Positions 40,269-49,128 of a DNA stretch of 52,521 nt are shown in pieces; the stretch's first letter is position 1, and each line of letters begins with the position of its first letter. Location: the NCBI RefSeq assembly GCF_016793225.1, contig NZ_JAEUMN010000062.1, positions 1-52,521 on the forward strand. The letters are read 5' to 3'. Origin of the DNA: Phenylobacterium sp. (GTDB taxonomy: Bacteria; Pseudomonadota; Alphaproteobacteria; Caulobacterales; Caulobacteraceae). The position numbers and the translations under genes were made by a program. The notes below the pieces were generated by a model. That model did no database searches and was not told the DNA's origin. It was given only the letters and a program-made list of their open reading frames with translations.

Positions 40269-40318
40269 CGCCGCCCTCTCCCGGCCTCTCCCACGGCGCT
40301 GCCGCGCCTGGGAGAGGG
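40269..40318 (-). repeat. right inverted repeat flanking the DUF559 pseudogene
   Basis: The mirror copy of the unit at 39705-39754. On the plus strand it reads CGCCGCC, CTCTCCCGGCCTCTCCCA, CGGCGCTGCCGCGCC, TGGGAGAGGG. The first 24 bases also occur at 14604-14627, so the unit is not private to this locus. Confidence 0.8.
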
Positions 40319-40424
40319 GGGGCGAAACAAGCAGGAACATCAAGAGTGGCGGCAAGCGGGTTCAACGCCCGAAGGCCACCCCGTGCGGACGTTCAGGAGG
40401 TCCGCTCCACGTCGTCGTCAAGCT

Positions 40425-41279
40425 CTAGGCGAGTTCGACGGCTTCGCGGCTGCGGGGAGAGTCGGTGCGCAGGAAGGTGAGCAGGGGCTTGGACCAGGCC
40501 TCCGCCGCCGCGCGCGTGAGCGGCGCGCCCGACTGGTTGTGCTTCATGAGGTTGCGGTAGAACTCGGACGCCGCCAGCGTGAGGCGCAGGTCGGTGGCCA
40601 GCGACTGCAGGGTCGTGGCCTGGGTCAGCATGGCGCGCATGGCCTGCTGCGGATCGCTCTCGCAGGCCGCGACGGCGGCGCGGACGATCTTCAGCGCCTG
40701 GTTGACCTTCTGCTGGTAGGGCGTCTCGGAGCCGTCGGTCTTGCGCTTCAGCGGGCCCGCGTACTCGCCCGAATTGAACCGCCGCCGGTCGGGGCCGATG
40801 TACTCCATCCCCTCCACCCAGTCCCGCTCCTTGACCGTGACCGCCTCGAGGCGGCGGAGCAGGTCCTTCATCGAATAGGGCTTGCGGAGGAACTCGTGCA
40901 CGCCGGCGTCGCGCGCCGCGAGGATCATCGCCGCGGTGGCGGCCCCGGTGACGGTGATGATCGGCGCCTTGCGGCACAGCCAGTTCGAACGGCGGATCCG
41001 GCGGGCGATGGCCAGCCCGTCGACCTCGGGCGTGCCCAGCTCCAGGACGATGAGCTGCGGGTCGCAGGTCTCGGCGATGCGGAGCGCGCGCTCGGTCGTC
41101 CCCGCGACCCAGACGTGGCTCTGGGCGATGTCGCGCATCAGGTCGGTGAACAGGCGGGCGCTGGCCGGCTGCGGATCGGCGACGACGACGCGCTTCAGCC
41201 TGGGCGCGATCTTCTCGATGATGCGTTTGTCGCCGTCGAACAAGGCGCTGGCTCCCCCCGGACCTTCGGAGGAGGTCAT
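40425..41279 (-). CDS. receiver-domain protein with Glu in place of the phospho-Asp
   Basis: A 284-residue protein with an N-terminal CheY-like domain (about residues 28-150). A C-terminal helical part of unknown role follows (WVEGMEYIGPDRRRFNSGEYAGPLKRK; VRAAVAACESDPQQAMRAMLTQATTLQSLATDLRLTL). The receiver keeps Asp35, the Thr of ITVTGAA at 109-111 and Lys133 of LRKPYS. The phospho-acceptor position in QLIVLELGTPEVDG is Glu80 instead of Asp. Such a change often mimics the phosphorylated state. I chose ATG 41277-41279; the longer frame runs through repeats. It stands downstream of purA on the same strand, separated by repeat DNA. No output domain is recognised. Confidence 0.83.
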   Translation of the reverse strand: MTSSEGPGGASALFDGDKRIIEKIAPRLKRVVVADPQPASARLFTDLMRDIAQSHVWVAGTTERALRIAETCDPQLIVLELGTPEVDGLAIARRIRRSNWLCRKAPIITVTGAATAAMILAARDAGVHEFLRKPYSMKDLLRRLEAVTVKERDWVEGMEYIGPDRRRFNSGEYAGPLKRKTDGSETPYQQKVNQALKIVRAAVAACESDPQQAMRAMLTQATTLQSLATDLRLTLAASEFYRNLMKHNQSGAPLTRAAAEAWSKPLLTFLRTDSPRSREAVELA

Positions 41280-41588
41280 AGCCGGTATCCGTAAAGAGAC
41301 GTTTGATACGCCCGGGCGGCCCTTGGGGGACGCGCCGAGGGCAACGACCGTCCTCCCCCGCCGGGGGGCGCGGTGGAGGGGGGCTAGGCTCGGCGCTCGA
41401 GACCCCTCCACCATGCTGCGCATGGTCCCCCTCCCCTTGCAGGGGAGGACCGGGGGGCGGCCAGCCCTCAGTGTCCGCTTGCCCTCTCCACCACCCGCTC
41501 TTCGGCGGGCGGTCCCCCTCTCCCGCTTTGCGGGAGAGGAAGGTGCGGCGGCCGAAGGACCGTCCTCCCCCGCAGAGGAAGGGAGCCG
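41280..41588. other. 309-bp gap of mixed palindromic repeats between purA and the receiver gene
   Basis: No gene is visible. From about 41345 the sequence is a patchwork of repeats: a GC-rich CCTCCCCCGCCGGGGGG palindrome (41350-41368), CCATGC/GCATGG (41411-41424), CTCCCCT/AGGGGAG (41431-41447), then the larger unit at 41475-41543. The 65 bp next to the receiver gene start shows nothing clear beyond a possible promoter. Confidence 0.6.
41475..41543 (+). repeat. intergenic repeat with CCCGCTCTTCGGCGGGCGG core, copy 1
   Basis: The unit opens CCGCTTGCCCTCTCCACCA, has the hairpin CCCGCTCTTCGGCGGG and GCGGTCCCCCTCTCCCGC, and ends with the stem CTCTCCCGCTTTGCGGGAGAGGAAGG. The copy at 44827-44894 has the same text with a few changes, including matching changes in both arms of the last stem (CTTTCCCGC/GCGGGAAAG), so pairing is retained. 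Confidence 0.8.
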
Positions 41589-42875
<1,287 letters not shown>

Positions 42876-43070
42876 CTGGGTACGATCTCCCGACCTGCCC
42901 GGAGAACGCGCCACGGCCCTTCGACAGGTGCTCGGCCGGACGCGGAGATCGAAATGCGGGCGGGGTTTAGCGGAACGCCCGACGGCTGTCATCAGGTCAG
43001 TTGGGGCGAGCCCATGCGCATGAGGGGCGCGCTCGCAGCCGCACGGCGGTGGGTGTCGGGGTGGTTCTGA

Positions 43071-43126
43071 AACGCGGAGTCTGTGGGCCCCGGTCTTCGC
43101 CTGGCGGCGAAACCGGGATGACAACG
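43071..43126 (+). repeat. REP-like palindromic unit (CCGGGATGAC family), copy 3
   Basis: It reads GCGGAGTCTGTGGGCCCCGG, then the inner palindrome TCTTCGCCTGGCGGCGAA, then ACCGGGATGACAACG. The outer arms CCGGT/ACCGG type pairing and the inner TTCGCC/GGCGAA stem are both present. It is in the same orientation as the unit at 43251-43304. Confidence 0.78.
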
Positions 43127-43154
43127 CTTGAGGTGGCGCCCACACCCTCTCAGC

Positions 43155-43200
43155 TGTCCTCCCGGCTTCGGCGTAGCCGAAAAGCCGGGACCCATACGCG
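43155..43200 (-). repeat. REP-like palindromic unit (CCGGGATGAC family), copy 4, inverted
   Basis: Read on the minus strand it runs GCGTATGGGTCCCGGCTT, then the inner stem TTCGGC/GCCGAA, then GCCGGGAGGACA. It is inverted relative to its two neighbours, and the inner stem is changed in both arms so pairing is kept. The end reads GGGAGGAC in place of GGGATGAC. Confidence 0.75.
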
Positions 43201-43250
43201 CCCGATGGCGGAGGCGGCCCGCAAGCGTCACCGCCGCGCTCTTTCCGGAC

Positions 43251-43304
43251 CCACGGAGTCTATGGGTCCCGGTCTTCGCCTGCGGCGAAACCGGGATGAC
43301 ATTG
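43251..43304 (+). repeat. REP-like palindromic unit (CCGGGATGAC family), copy 5
   Basis: It reads CCACGGAGTCTATGGGTCCC, GGTCTTCGCCTGCGGCGAA, ACCGGGATGACATTGG, and is close to the unit at 43071-43126, with the loop two bases shorter. It lies about 80 bp before the VOC protein gene. Confidence 0.78.
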
Positions 43305-43386
43305 GAGGGGGGAGCGCTCAACTCCGTAGGCCACCGCGCGCCAACTGGCGGTTCCGTGCGGGGGTCGGGCGGGGTATCAGGCGGGG

Positions 43387-43806
43387 ATGGATATTCCGCG
43401 TTTCCACCTGGCGTTTCCGGTCCGCGACCTGGCCGAGGCGCGGGCGTTCTATGGGGGCCTCCTGGGCTGCCCCGAGGGCCGCTCCAGCGACGAATGGGTC
43501 GACTTCGACTTTCACGGCCACCAGATCGTGGCGCACCTGTCGCCGGGCGAGGCGGGGCATGGCGCCACCAACCCGGTGGACGGCCACGACGTGCCGGTGC
43601 GCCACTTCGGCGTGATCCTGACGCTGCCCGCGTGGGAGGCGCTGGCCGAGCGGCTGAAGGACGCCGGCACGGCGTTCGTGATCGAGCCCAACATCCGCTT
43701 CAAGGGGCAGCCCGGCGAGCAGGCGACGATGTTCTTCCTGGACCCGTCGGGCAATGCTCTGGAGTTCAAGGCCTTCGCGCGCGACGAGATGGTGTTCGCG
43801 AGATGA
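43387..43806 (+). CDS. VOC family (glyoxalase-fold) protein
   Basis: A 139-residue single VOC-domain protein made of two beta-alpha-beta-beta-beta units. The first is [46 protein letters not shown]; the second includes [29 protein letters not shown] and [20 protein letters not shown]. Likely metal ligands are His7, the His of RHFGV and the Glu of ALEFKAF, placed as in dioxygenase-like or glyoxalase-like members. The exact reaction is unknown. Its TGA overlaps the ATG of the next gene (ATGA at 43803-43806), so it is translationally coupled to a PLP-dependent dehydratase; the functional link is not obvious. Confidence 0.9.
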   Translation: MDIPRFHLAFPVRDLAEARAFYGGLLGCPEGRSSDEWVDFDFHGHQIVAHLSPGEAGHGATNPVDGHDVPVRHFGVILTLPAWEALAERLKDAGTAFVIEPNIRFKGQPGEQATMFFLDPSGNALEFKAFARDEMVFAR

Positions 43807-44801
43807 GCAGGACGGACGGGCTGGCGATCTCGCTGGCCGACATCGAGGCGGCGGCGGGCCGGATCCGCGGCTGGGCGGTGGAGACGCCGCTGCTGGAGAG
43901 CGCCGCCCTGAGCGACCGGCTGGGCCTGCGCGTGCTGATCAAGCCCGAGACGCTGCAGCGGGTGGGCGCCTTCAAGTTCCGGGGCGCGTTCAACCGGCTG
44001 GTCCAGCTCTCGGACGAGGAGAAGCGGACGGGGGTGGTGGCGTTTTCCAGCGGCAACCACGCCCAGGGCGTGGCGCTGGCCGCGAAGCTGCTGGGGATCC
44101 CCGCGCTGATCGTGATGCCGGCCGACGCGCCCCGGGTGAAGGCCGAGGCGACGAAGGGCTACGGGGCCGAGGTGCGCTTCTACGACCGGCTGACCGAGAG
44201 CCGCGAGAACATCGCCGCCGCCATCGCCGCCGAGCGCGGCGCGGTCGTCGTCCCGGCGTTCGACGATCCGCACATCATCGCGGGCCAGGGGACGGCGGGC
44301 CTGGAGCTGGTGCGCCAGGCGCGGGCGCTGGGCGCGGAGCTGGACGCGGTCATCACCCCCTGCAGCGGCGGCGGCCTGCTGGCGGGCGTGGCCACGGCGG
44401 TGAAGGCCCTGTCGCCGGCGACGGCGCTGATCGGCGCCGAGCCCGCGGGCTATGACGACACGCTGAAGTCGCTGCAGGCGGGCGTGCGCACGCCGATGAC
44501 GCCGACGCACCGGACGCTCTGCGACGCCCTGGAGACCCCCTGCCCCGGCGAGCTGACCTTTCCGATCCTGAAGGCGCACGTGGCCGACGTGGCGGTGGTG
44601 ACCGACGCCGAGGTGGCGGAGGCGATGCGGTGCGCCTTCTCGACGCTGAAGCTGGTGGTGGAGCCGGGCGGTTCGGCGGGCCTCGCGGCGCTGCTGGCCG
44701 GCAAGGTCCGCGGCTTCGAGGGCCGGACGGTGGGGCTGGTGCTCTCAGGCGGCAACGTCGACCCCGAGCAGTTCGCGCAGGTGCTGCGCGGGGAGCTGTG
44801 A
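43803..44801 (+). CDS. threonine/serine dehydratase (PLP, fold type II)
   Basis: A 332-residue PLP enzyme of the threonine dehydratase/serine racemase family. The PLP Lys is at 58 in [56 protein letters not shown] follows, and the phosphate-binding glycine loop is [20 protein letters not shown]. The C-terminal regulatory ACT domain of biosynthetic IlvA is absent, so this is the short catabolic type. It may deaminate threonine or serine or act as a racemase. The start codon ATG 43803 overlaps the stop of the VOC gene. A 68-bp repeat follows 25 bp after the stop. Confidence 0.92.
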   Translation: MSRTDGLAISLADIEAAAGRIRGWAVETPLLESAALSDRLGLRVLIKPETLQRVGAFKFRGAFNRLVQLSDEEKRTGVVAFSSGNHAQGVALAAKLLGIPALIVMPADAPRVKAEATKGYGAEVRFYDRLTESRENIAAAIAAERGAVVVPAFDDPHIIAGQGTAGLELVRQARALGAELDAVITPCSGGGLLAGVATAVKALSPATALIGAEPAGYDDTLKSLQAGVRTPMTPTHRTLCDALETPCPGELTFPILKAHVADVAVVTDAEVAEAMRCAFSTLKLVVEPGGSAGLAALLAGKVRGFEGRTVGLVLSGGNVDPEQFAQVLRGEL

Positions 44802-44826
44802 CGGGCCGGCGGTGGGGCCCTGCCGG

Positions 44827-44894
44827 CCGCTTGCCCTTTCCACCACCCGCTCTTCGGCGGGCGGTCCCCCTTTCCCGCGAGCGGGAAAGGAAGG
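44827..44894 (+). repeat. intergenic repeat with CCCGCTCTTCGGCGGGCGG core, copy 2
   Basis: The unit matches 41475-41543 in order and orientation: CCGCTTGCCCTTTCCACCACCC, hairpin CCGCTCTTCGGCGG, GCGGTCCCCC, then the stem TTTCCCGC/GCGGGAAA and GAAGG. It sits between the ends of two converging genes, 25 bp after the dehydratase stop and 4 bp from the RND permease stop, so it is well placed to act as a terminator for both. Confidence 0.8.
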
Positions 44895-44898
44895 CGCG

Positions 44899-47800
44899 CT
44901 AGAGGCGGTCTTCGGGGATCGGGCGGGGCGGGACTTCGCGGGGGGTGACGACGCGGGCGAGCTTGGGCTTCAGCCAGTTCTCGAAGTCGTCCACGAAGCG
45001 GTAGACCACCGGCACCAGGACCAGCGACAGGACGGTCGAGGTGATCAGGCCGCCGATCACCGCCACGGCCATGGGCTGGCGGAATTCGGCGCCCTTCTCC
45101 AGGGCGAACGCCGTGGGCAGCATGCCGGCGGCCATGGCGAAGGTGGTCATGACGATCGGGCGCGCCCGCTCGCGGCAGGCGTCGATCAGCGCATCGTGCT
45201 GGCTCATCCCCTCGCGCTCGCGCTCGATGGCGTACTCGACCAGCAGGATCGAGTTCTTGGCGGCCAGGCCAAGCAGCATCAGGAACCCGATCAGCGACGG
45301 GATCGAGAGCGACAGGTCGAAGGCGAGCAGGCCCGCGAAGGCCCCGCCGACGGCGGTGGGCAGCGCCGAGAGGATCACCACCGGCTTGAAGAAGCTGCGG
45401 AACAGCAGGACCAGCACGCCGTAGATCATCGAGACGCCGGTGAAGATCGCCATGCCGAAGCCGCCGAACAGCTCGGCCATGGCCTCGGCGGTGCCGATGG
45501 CGGCCGGGCGGACGCCCTCGGGCATGTTCTTCATGATGGGCAGGTTGTTCACCGCCTTCTGGGCCTGGCCCAGCTGGTAGCCGCCGTTCAGTTCGGCCTG
45601 CACGGTGATCCGCCGCTCGCGGTTCAGGCGGTCGATGCGGGCCGGACCGGCCTTGAACTCGATCTCGGCGACGCTCTCCAGCGTGGTCGTGCCGCCGGAG
45701 GCGGTGGGGACGCGCAGGGCGCGCAGGCGCTGGATGTCGCTGCGCGCGTCGGCGGGCAGGCGCACCCGGATCGGGATCCGGCGCTCGCCCTCGTTGAACT
45801 TGGCGACATTGGCGTCGATGTCGCCGGCGGTGGCGACGCGGATGATGTTGGCGAGCGCGTCCGACGAGACGCCCAGGCGCGCGGCCTCGTCCGGCCGCGG
45901 ACGGATGACGATCTCGGGCCCGACGGGCGGGGTCGACTGCTTCGGGTCGGCCACCTCGGGCAGGGTGCGCATCTGGCGCTCGAGCTCGAGGGCGGCGGCC
46001 TCGAGGTTCGCCGGGTTGGTGCCGGTGAGGATCTGCTGGAAACCGGCGCCGCCCTCGAAGTCGAGGAAGCCCAGGCGGACGTCGGGGATGCGGCGCAGGT
46101 CGTCGCGCAGGCGGTCGCGGATCTCGGAGCCGCGGACCGAGCGGTCCTCGTTCAGCAGGATGGTGGCGGTGCCGCGGCGGACGTCGCCGCCGCCGCCGCC
46201 CGACATGCCCGGGCCGAAGCTGGAGACGGTGGAGCCGATCTGGATGAAGACGCCGCGCACCTCGGGCTGCCTCTCGAACAGCTCGGTGAGGCGCTGGGCG
46301 GTGACCTCCATGTCCCGGGGCGTGGCGCCCGGCGGACCCTGGATGTCGACGTACATGTAGTCGGGGTCGCCCGCGGGCTGGAACCCGGCCGGCAGCAGCG
46401 GGACGAGGGCCAGCGAGCCGATGAAGAACACCCCGCCCAGGAAGGCGGCGATGATCCGGTGCGCCAGGGCCCACTCCAGGGCGTTGCGGTAGAAGCCCTT
46501 GAACGGCTTGCGCTCGTGGGGCGTGGCGGTGGGCTTCAGGAAGTAGGCGGCCAGCAGCGGGGTGACGAGGCGCGCCACCACCAGGGAGAAGAGCACGGCC
46601 ACCGAGACCGTGAGCCCGAACTCCTTGAAGAACTGGCCGGGGATGCCCGGCATGAACGAGACCGGGGTGAACACCACCACGATCGAGAAGGTGGTCGCGA
46701 CGACGGCGAGGCCGATGGCGTCGGCGCCCTCGATGGCGGCCTGGTAGGGGCGCTGGCCGCGGGCCACGCGCTTCTCGATGTTCTCGATCTCGACGATGGC
46801 GTCGTCGACCAGGATGCCGATGACCAGGGTGAGCGCGAGCAGCGTCACCATGTTCAGCGAGAAGCCCGCCATCTGCATGATCAGGAAGGTCGGGATCAGC
46901 GAGATGGGCATGGCCAGCGCGGTGATCGCCGTGGCCCGCCAGTCGCGCAGGAAGAAGAACACCACGATGGCGGCGAGCAGCATGCCCTCGCCCAGCACGT
47001 TCTTGGTGGCCTGGAAGCTGGCGCGGGTCTCGGTCACCGACGAGAAGATCGTCGAGAACTTCACGCCCGGGTGGGCCGCCTCGAGCTCCTTGAGCTTCGC
47101 GAGGACCGCGTCCTCGGCGTCGACGTCGCTGGCCTCCTTGGTCTTGGAGACCTGGAAGCCGACCACGGCGCGGCCGTTCAGCCGGGCGAACCCGCGCTCG
47201 TCCGAGGAGCCGTCGCCGATCTCGGCCACGTCGGACAGGCGCACCGAGCCGCCGCCGGCCGTGGGGATCATCATCTCGCGCAGGCGCGCCACGGTGGTGA
47301 CCGAGCCCAGGACGCGGACCGTCTGCTCGCGGCCGCCCACCTCCACGCGGCCGCCGGGCGCGTCCACCTGGAAGCCGCGCAGGGCGTTGTTGACCTGAGC
47401 CGCGGTCAGGCCGCGGGCGGCCATGCGGTCGGGATCGACGATGACGTTGATCTCGCGGGCCACCCCGCCCACCCGGGAGACCTGCGACACGCCCTTGGCC
47501 GCCTGCAGCGTCCGCGAGACGGTGTCGTCGACGAACCACGAGAGCTCGTCGTCGCTCATGGCGGGCGCCTCGACCGCGATGGTCATGATCGGCGCGGCGT
47601 CGTCGACCTCGATCTGGTTGACCTGCGGCTCGTCGATGTCGCGCGGCAGCTGCGCGCGGATCTGAGCGACCTTCGAGCGGAGCTCGTCGGTCTTCTTCTG
47701 CAGGTTCTCGCCGATCTCGAACTGGATCGAGGTGGTGGAGACGCCCTGGGTCACCACCGACTGGATGCTGCGCACCCCCGTGACGCTGGCCACCGCGTCC

Positions 47801-48027
47801 TCGACCGGACGGGTGATCTGCGTCTCCATCTCCCCGGGGGCGGCGCCGGCCTGGGTGACCGTCACCGCGATCAGCGGGAACTGGATGTTGGGGTACATTT
47901 TGACCGCCAGCATCTGGTAGGCGATCAGGCCCGACATCAGCAGGCCGATGAACAGCACCGCGACGGGGATCGGGTTGCGGATCGCCCAGGCGGAGATCGC
48001 GAAGTGGCGCTGGGGCTGCTCGCTCAT
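44899..48027 (-). CDS. RND family efflux permease (AcrB/MexB-like, HAE1)
   Basis: A 1042-residue inner-membrane proton-driven pump with 12 helices and two large periplasmic loops. The start SAWAIRNPIPVAVLFIGLLMSG and KMYPNIQFPLIAVTVTQAGAAPGEMETQITRPVEDAVASV are those of RND permeases. Helix 4 has the proton-relay pair in ALTLVIGILVDDAIVEIENIEKR; LAAKNSILLVEYA and TTFAMAAGMLPTAF lie in the second half. It works with the adaptor and outer-membrane factor encoded just upstream to export drugs or other small molecules. ATG 48025-48027 overlaps the adaptor TGA by 4 bases. Specific substrates are unknown. Confidence 0.95.
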   Translation of the reverse strand: MSEQPQRHFAISAWAIRNPIPVAVLFIGLLMSGLIAYQMLAVKMYPNIQFPLIAVTVTQAGAAPGEMETQITRPVEDAVASVTGVRSIQSVVTQGVSTTSIQFEIGENLQKKTDELRSKVAQIRAQLPRDIDEPQVNQIEVDDAAPIMTIAVEAPAMSDDELSWFVDDTVSRTLQAAKGVSQVSRVGGVAREINVIVDPDRMAARGLTAAQVNNALRGFQVDAPGGRVEVGGREQTVRVLGSVTTVARLREMMIPTAGGGSVRLSDVAEIGDGSSDERGFARLNGRAVVGFQVSKTKEASDVDAEDAVLAKLKELEAAHPGVKFSTIFSSVTETRASFQATKNVLGEGMLLAAIVVFFFLRDWRATAITALAMPISLIPTFLIMQMAGFSLNMVTLLALTLVIGILVDDAIVEIENIEKRVARGQRPYQAAIEGADAIGLAVVATTFSIVVVFTPVSFMPGIPGQFFKEFGLTVSVAVLFSLVVARLVTPLLAAYFLKPTATPHERKPFKGFYRNALEWALAHRIIAAFLGGVFFIGSLALVPLLPAGFQPAGDPDYMYVDIQGPPGATPRDMEVTAQRLTELFERQPEVRGVFIQIGSTVSSFGPGMSGGGGGDVRRGTATILLNEDRSVRGSEIRDRLRDDLRRIPDVRLGFLDFEGGAGFQQILTGTNPANLEAAALELERQMRTLPEVADPKQSTPPVGPEIVIRPRPDEAARLGVSSDALANIIRVATAGDIDANVAKFNEGERRIPIRVRLPADARSDIQRLRALRVPTASGGTTTLESVAEIEFKAGPARIDRLNRERRITVQAELNGGYQLGQAQKAVNNLPIMKNMPEGVRPAAIGTAEAMAELFGGFGMAIFTGVSMIYGVLVLLFRSFFKPVVILSALPTAVGGAFAGLLAFDLSLSIPSLIGFLMLLGLAAKNSILLVEYAIEREREGMSQHDALIDACRERARPIVMTTFAMAAGMLPTAFALEKGAEFRQPMAVAVIGGLITSTVLSLVLVPVVYRFVDDFENWLKPKLARVVTPREVPPRPIPEDRL

Positions 48028-49121
48028 TTGGCGGCCGGCGGGCTGGCGGCGGCGGCGCGCGGCGCGGCGCCCGCCGGGGTCGGGCCGGCGGCCACGGGAC
48101 GCACGAGGTCGCCATCGAGGAACAGCGCGCCGGCGTTGGCGACGATCCGGGTCCCGTTCGGCGGGCCCTTGACGATCTGGACGAGGCCGCCGCCGCGGGC
48201 GCCGGTCTGCACCGGGACGCGCTTCACCTTGTTGTCGGGGCCGACGACCATGACTTTGGCGCCGTCGGCGTCGTAGCGGATCGCCGCTTCGGGGACCGCG
48301 CTGACGGTGGTCTGGGCGTCGTCGAAGATGGCGCGGCCGAAGCCGCCGGCGCGGATGTCGCTGCGGACGGGCAGCAGCAGGCGCACCTCGCCCAGCTTGG
48401 TCTGCGGGTTGATCTGCGGGCTGATGAGGCGGACGCGGCCGGTGACCGTGGCGCCGCCGGGCAGGCTGACCGTCGCGGCCTGGCCGACGCGGACCCGGCT
48501 CAGGTCGGTCTCGGACAGCTCGGCGCGCAGCTCGACCTGGCCGTCGCGGGCCATGCGGAACCACGGCGTGGCGCCGCCCGCGGCGAGGTCGCCCGGACGC
48601 ACGTTGCGTTCGAGGATGACGCCCGACACGGGCGCCACGACGTTCAGCTTGCGCTGCTGGGTCAGCAGGCTGCGCAGGCGCGCGGCGGCGGCCTGGGCCT
48701 GGAAGCGGCGCTGGGCGATCTGCTCCTGGGGCAGGACGCCCTGGTTCTCGAGGCCCTTGACGCGGTTGGCCTGGTCCTCGGCCTGGGCGGCCTGGGCGCG
48801 GGCCTCGGCGATCTGGGCTTCGAGGAGCGTGGGATCGAGCTCGGCCAGGGTCTGGCCGGCGCGCACGTAGTCGCCCACCTCGGCGCGGACCGCGCGGACC
48901 CGGTAGCCGGTCACTTCCGGCATCACCGCGGCCTCCTCGCGCGGGGCGAGGTCGCCCGAGGCGGTCAGCGCGCCGGTGATCGCCCGGGGCTCGACCTGGA
49001 CCACGGTCACGGCGCGGGCGCGCTCGGCCTCGGTCTCCTTGCGGGGCGGCTTCTTGCAGGCCGCGACCGAGAGGGCGGCCGGCAGGAGCAGGACCAGCAG
49101 GGTGAATGTTGCGCGCTTCAT
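48024..49121 (-). CDS. RND efflux periplasmic adaptor (membrane fusion lipoprotein)
   Basis: A 365-residue adaptor that bridges the RND permease and the outer-membrane channel. The N-terminal lipobox LSVAAC (Cys22) marks it as a lipoprotein. The barrel-sandwich/lipoyl halves are PEVTGYRVRAVRAEVGDYVRAGQTLAELD and LNVVAPVSGVILERNVRPGDLAAGG. They bracket a coiled-coil hairpin (EAQIAEARAQAAQAEDQANRVKGLENQGVLPQEQIAQRRF). A beta-barrel and the membrane-proximal domain follow (VGQAATVSLPGGATVTGRVRLISP), and the end is a Pro/Ala tail. The gene lies between the outer-membrane factor (7 bp upstream) and the permease (4-bp overlap). Confidence 0.94.
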   Translation of the reverse strand: MKRATFTLLVLLLPAALSVAACKKPPRKETEAERARAVTVVQVEPRAITGALTASGDLAPREEAAVMPEVTGYRVRAVRAEVGDYVRAGQTLAELDPTLLEAQIAEARAQAAQAEDQANRVKGLENQGVLPQEQIAQRRFQAQAAAARLRSLLTQQRKLNVVAPVSGVILERNVRPGDLAAGGATPWFRMARDGQVELRAELSETDLSRVRVGQAATVSLPGGATVTGRVRLISPQINPQTKLGEVRLLLPVRSDIRAGGFGRAIFDDAQTTVSAVPEAAIRYDADGAKVMVVGPDNKVKRVPVQTGARGGGLVQIVKGPPNGTRIVANAGALFLDGDLVRPVAAGPTPAGAAPRAAAASPPAAK

Positions 49122-49128
49122 TGCGGTC

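Larger units (their letters stand above)
42876..43386. other. 511-bp gap upstream of purA with three REP-like units
   Basis: No gene is visible. About 190 bp next to purA should carry its promoter; I see no clear regulatory site such as a purine riboswitch. From 43071 to 43304 there are three palindromic units, listed separately. The last 80 bp leads to the VOC gene, with GGCGGGG as a possible ribosome-binding site. Confidence 0.6.

Noticed and set aside
43071-43304. Possible CRISPR array upstream of purA
   Set aside because: Only three units, in alternating orientation, each palindromic through its whole length, with unequal gaps and no cas genes.
44812-48276. Plus-strand open frame of 1154 codons opposite the RND permease
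   Set aside because: Antisense shadow of the permease gene; the text is Asp/Gly/Arg/His-rich without domains, as expected for GC-rich reverse frames.
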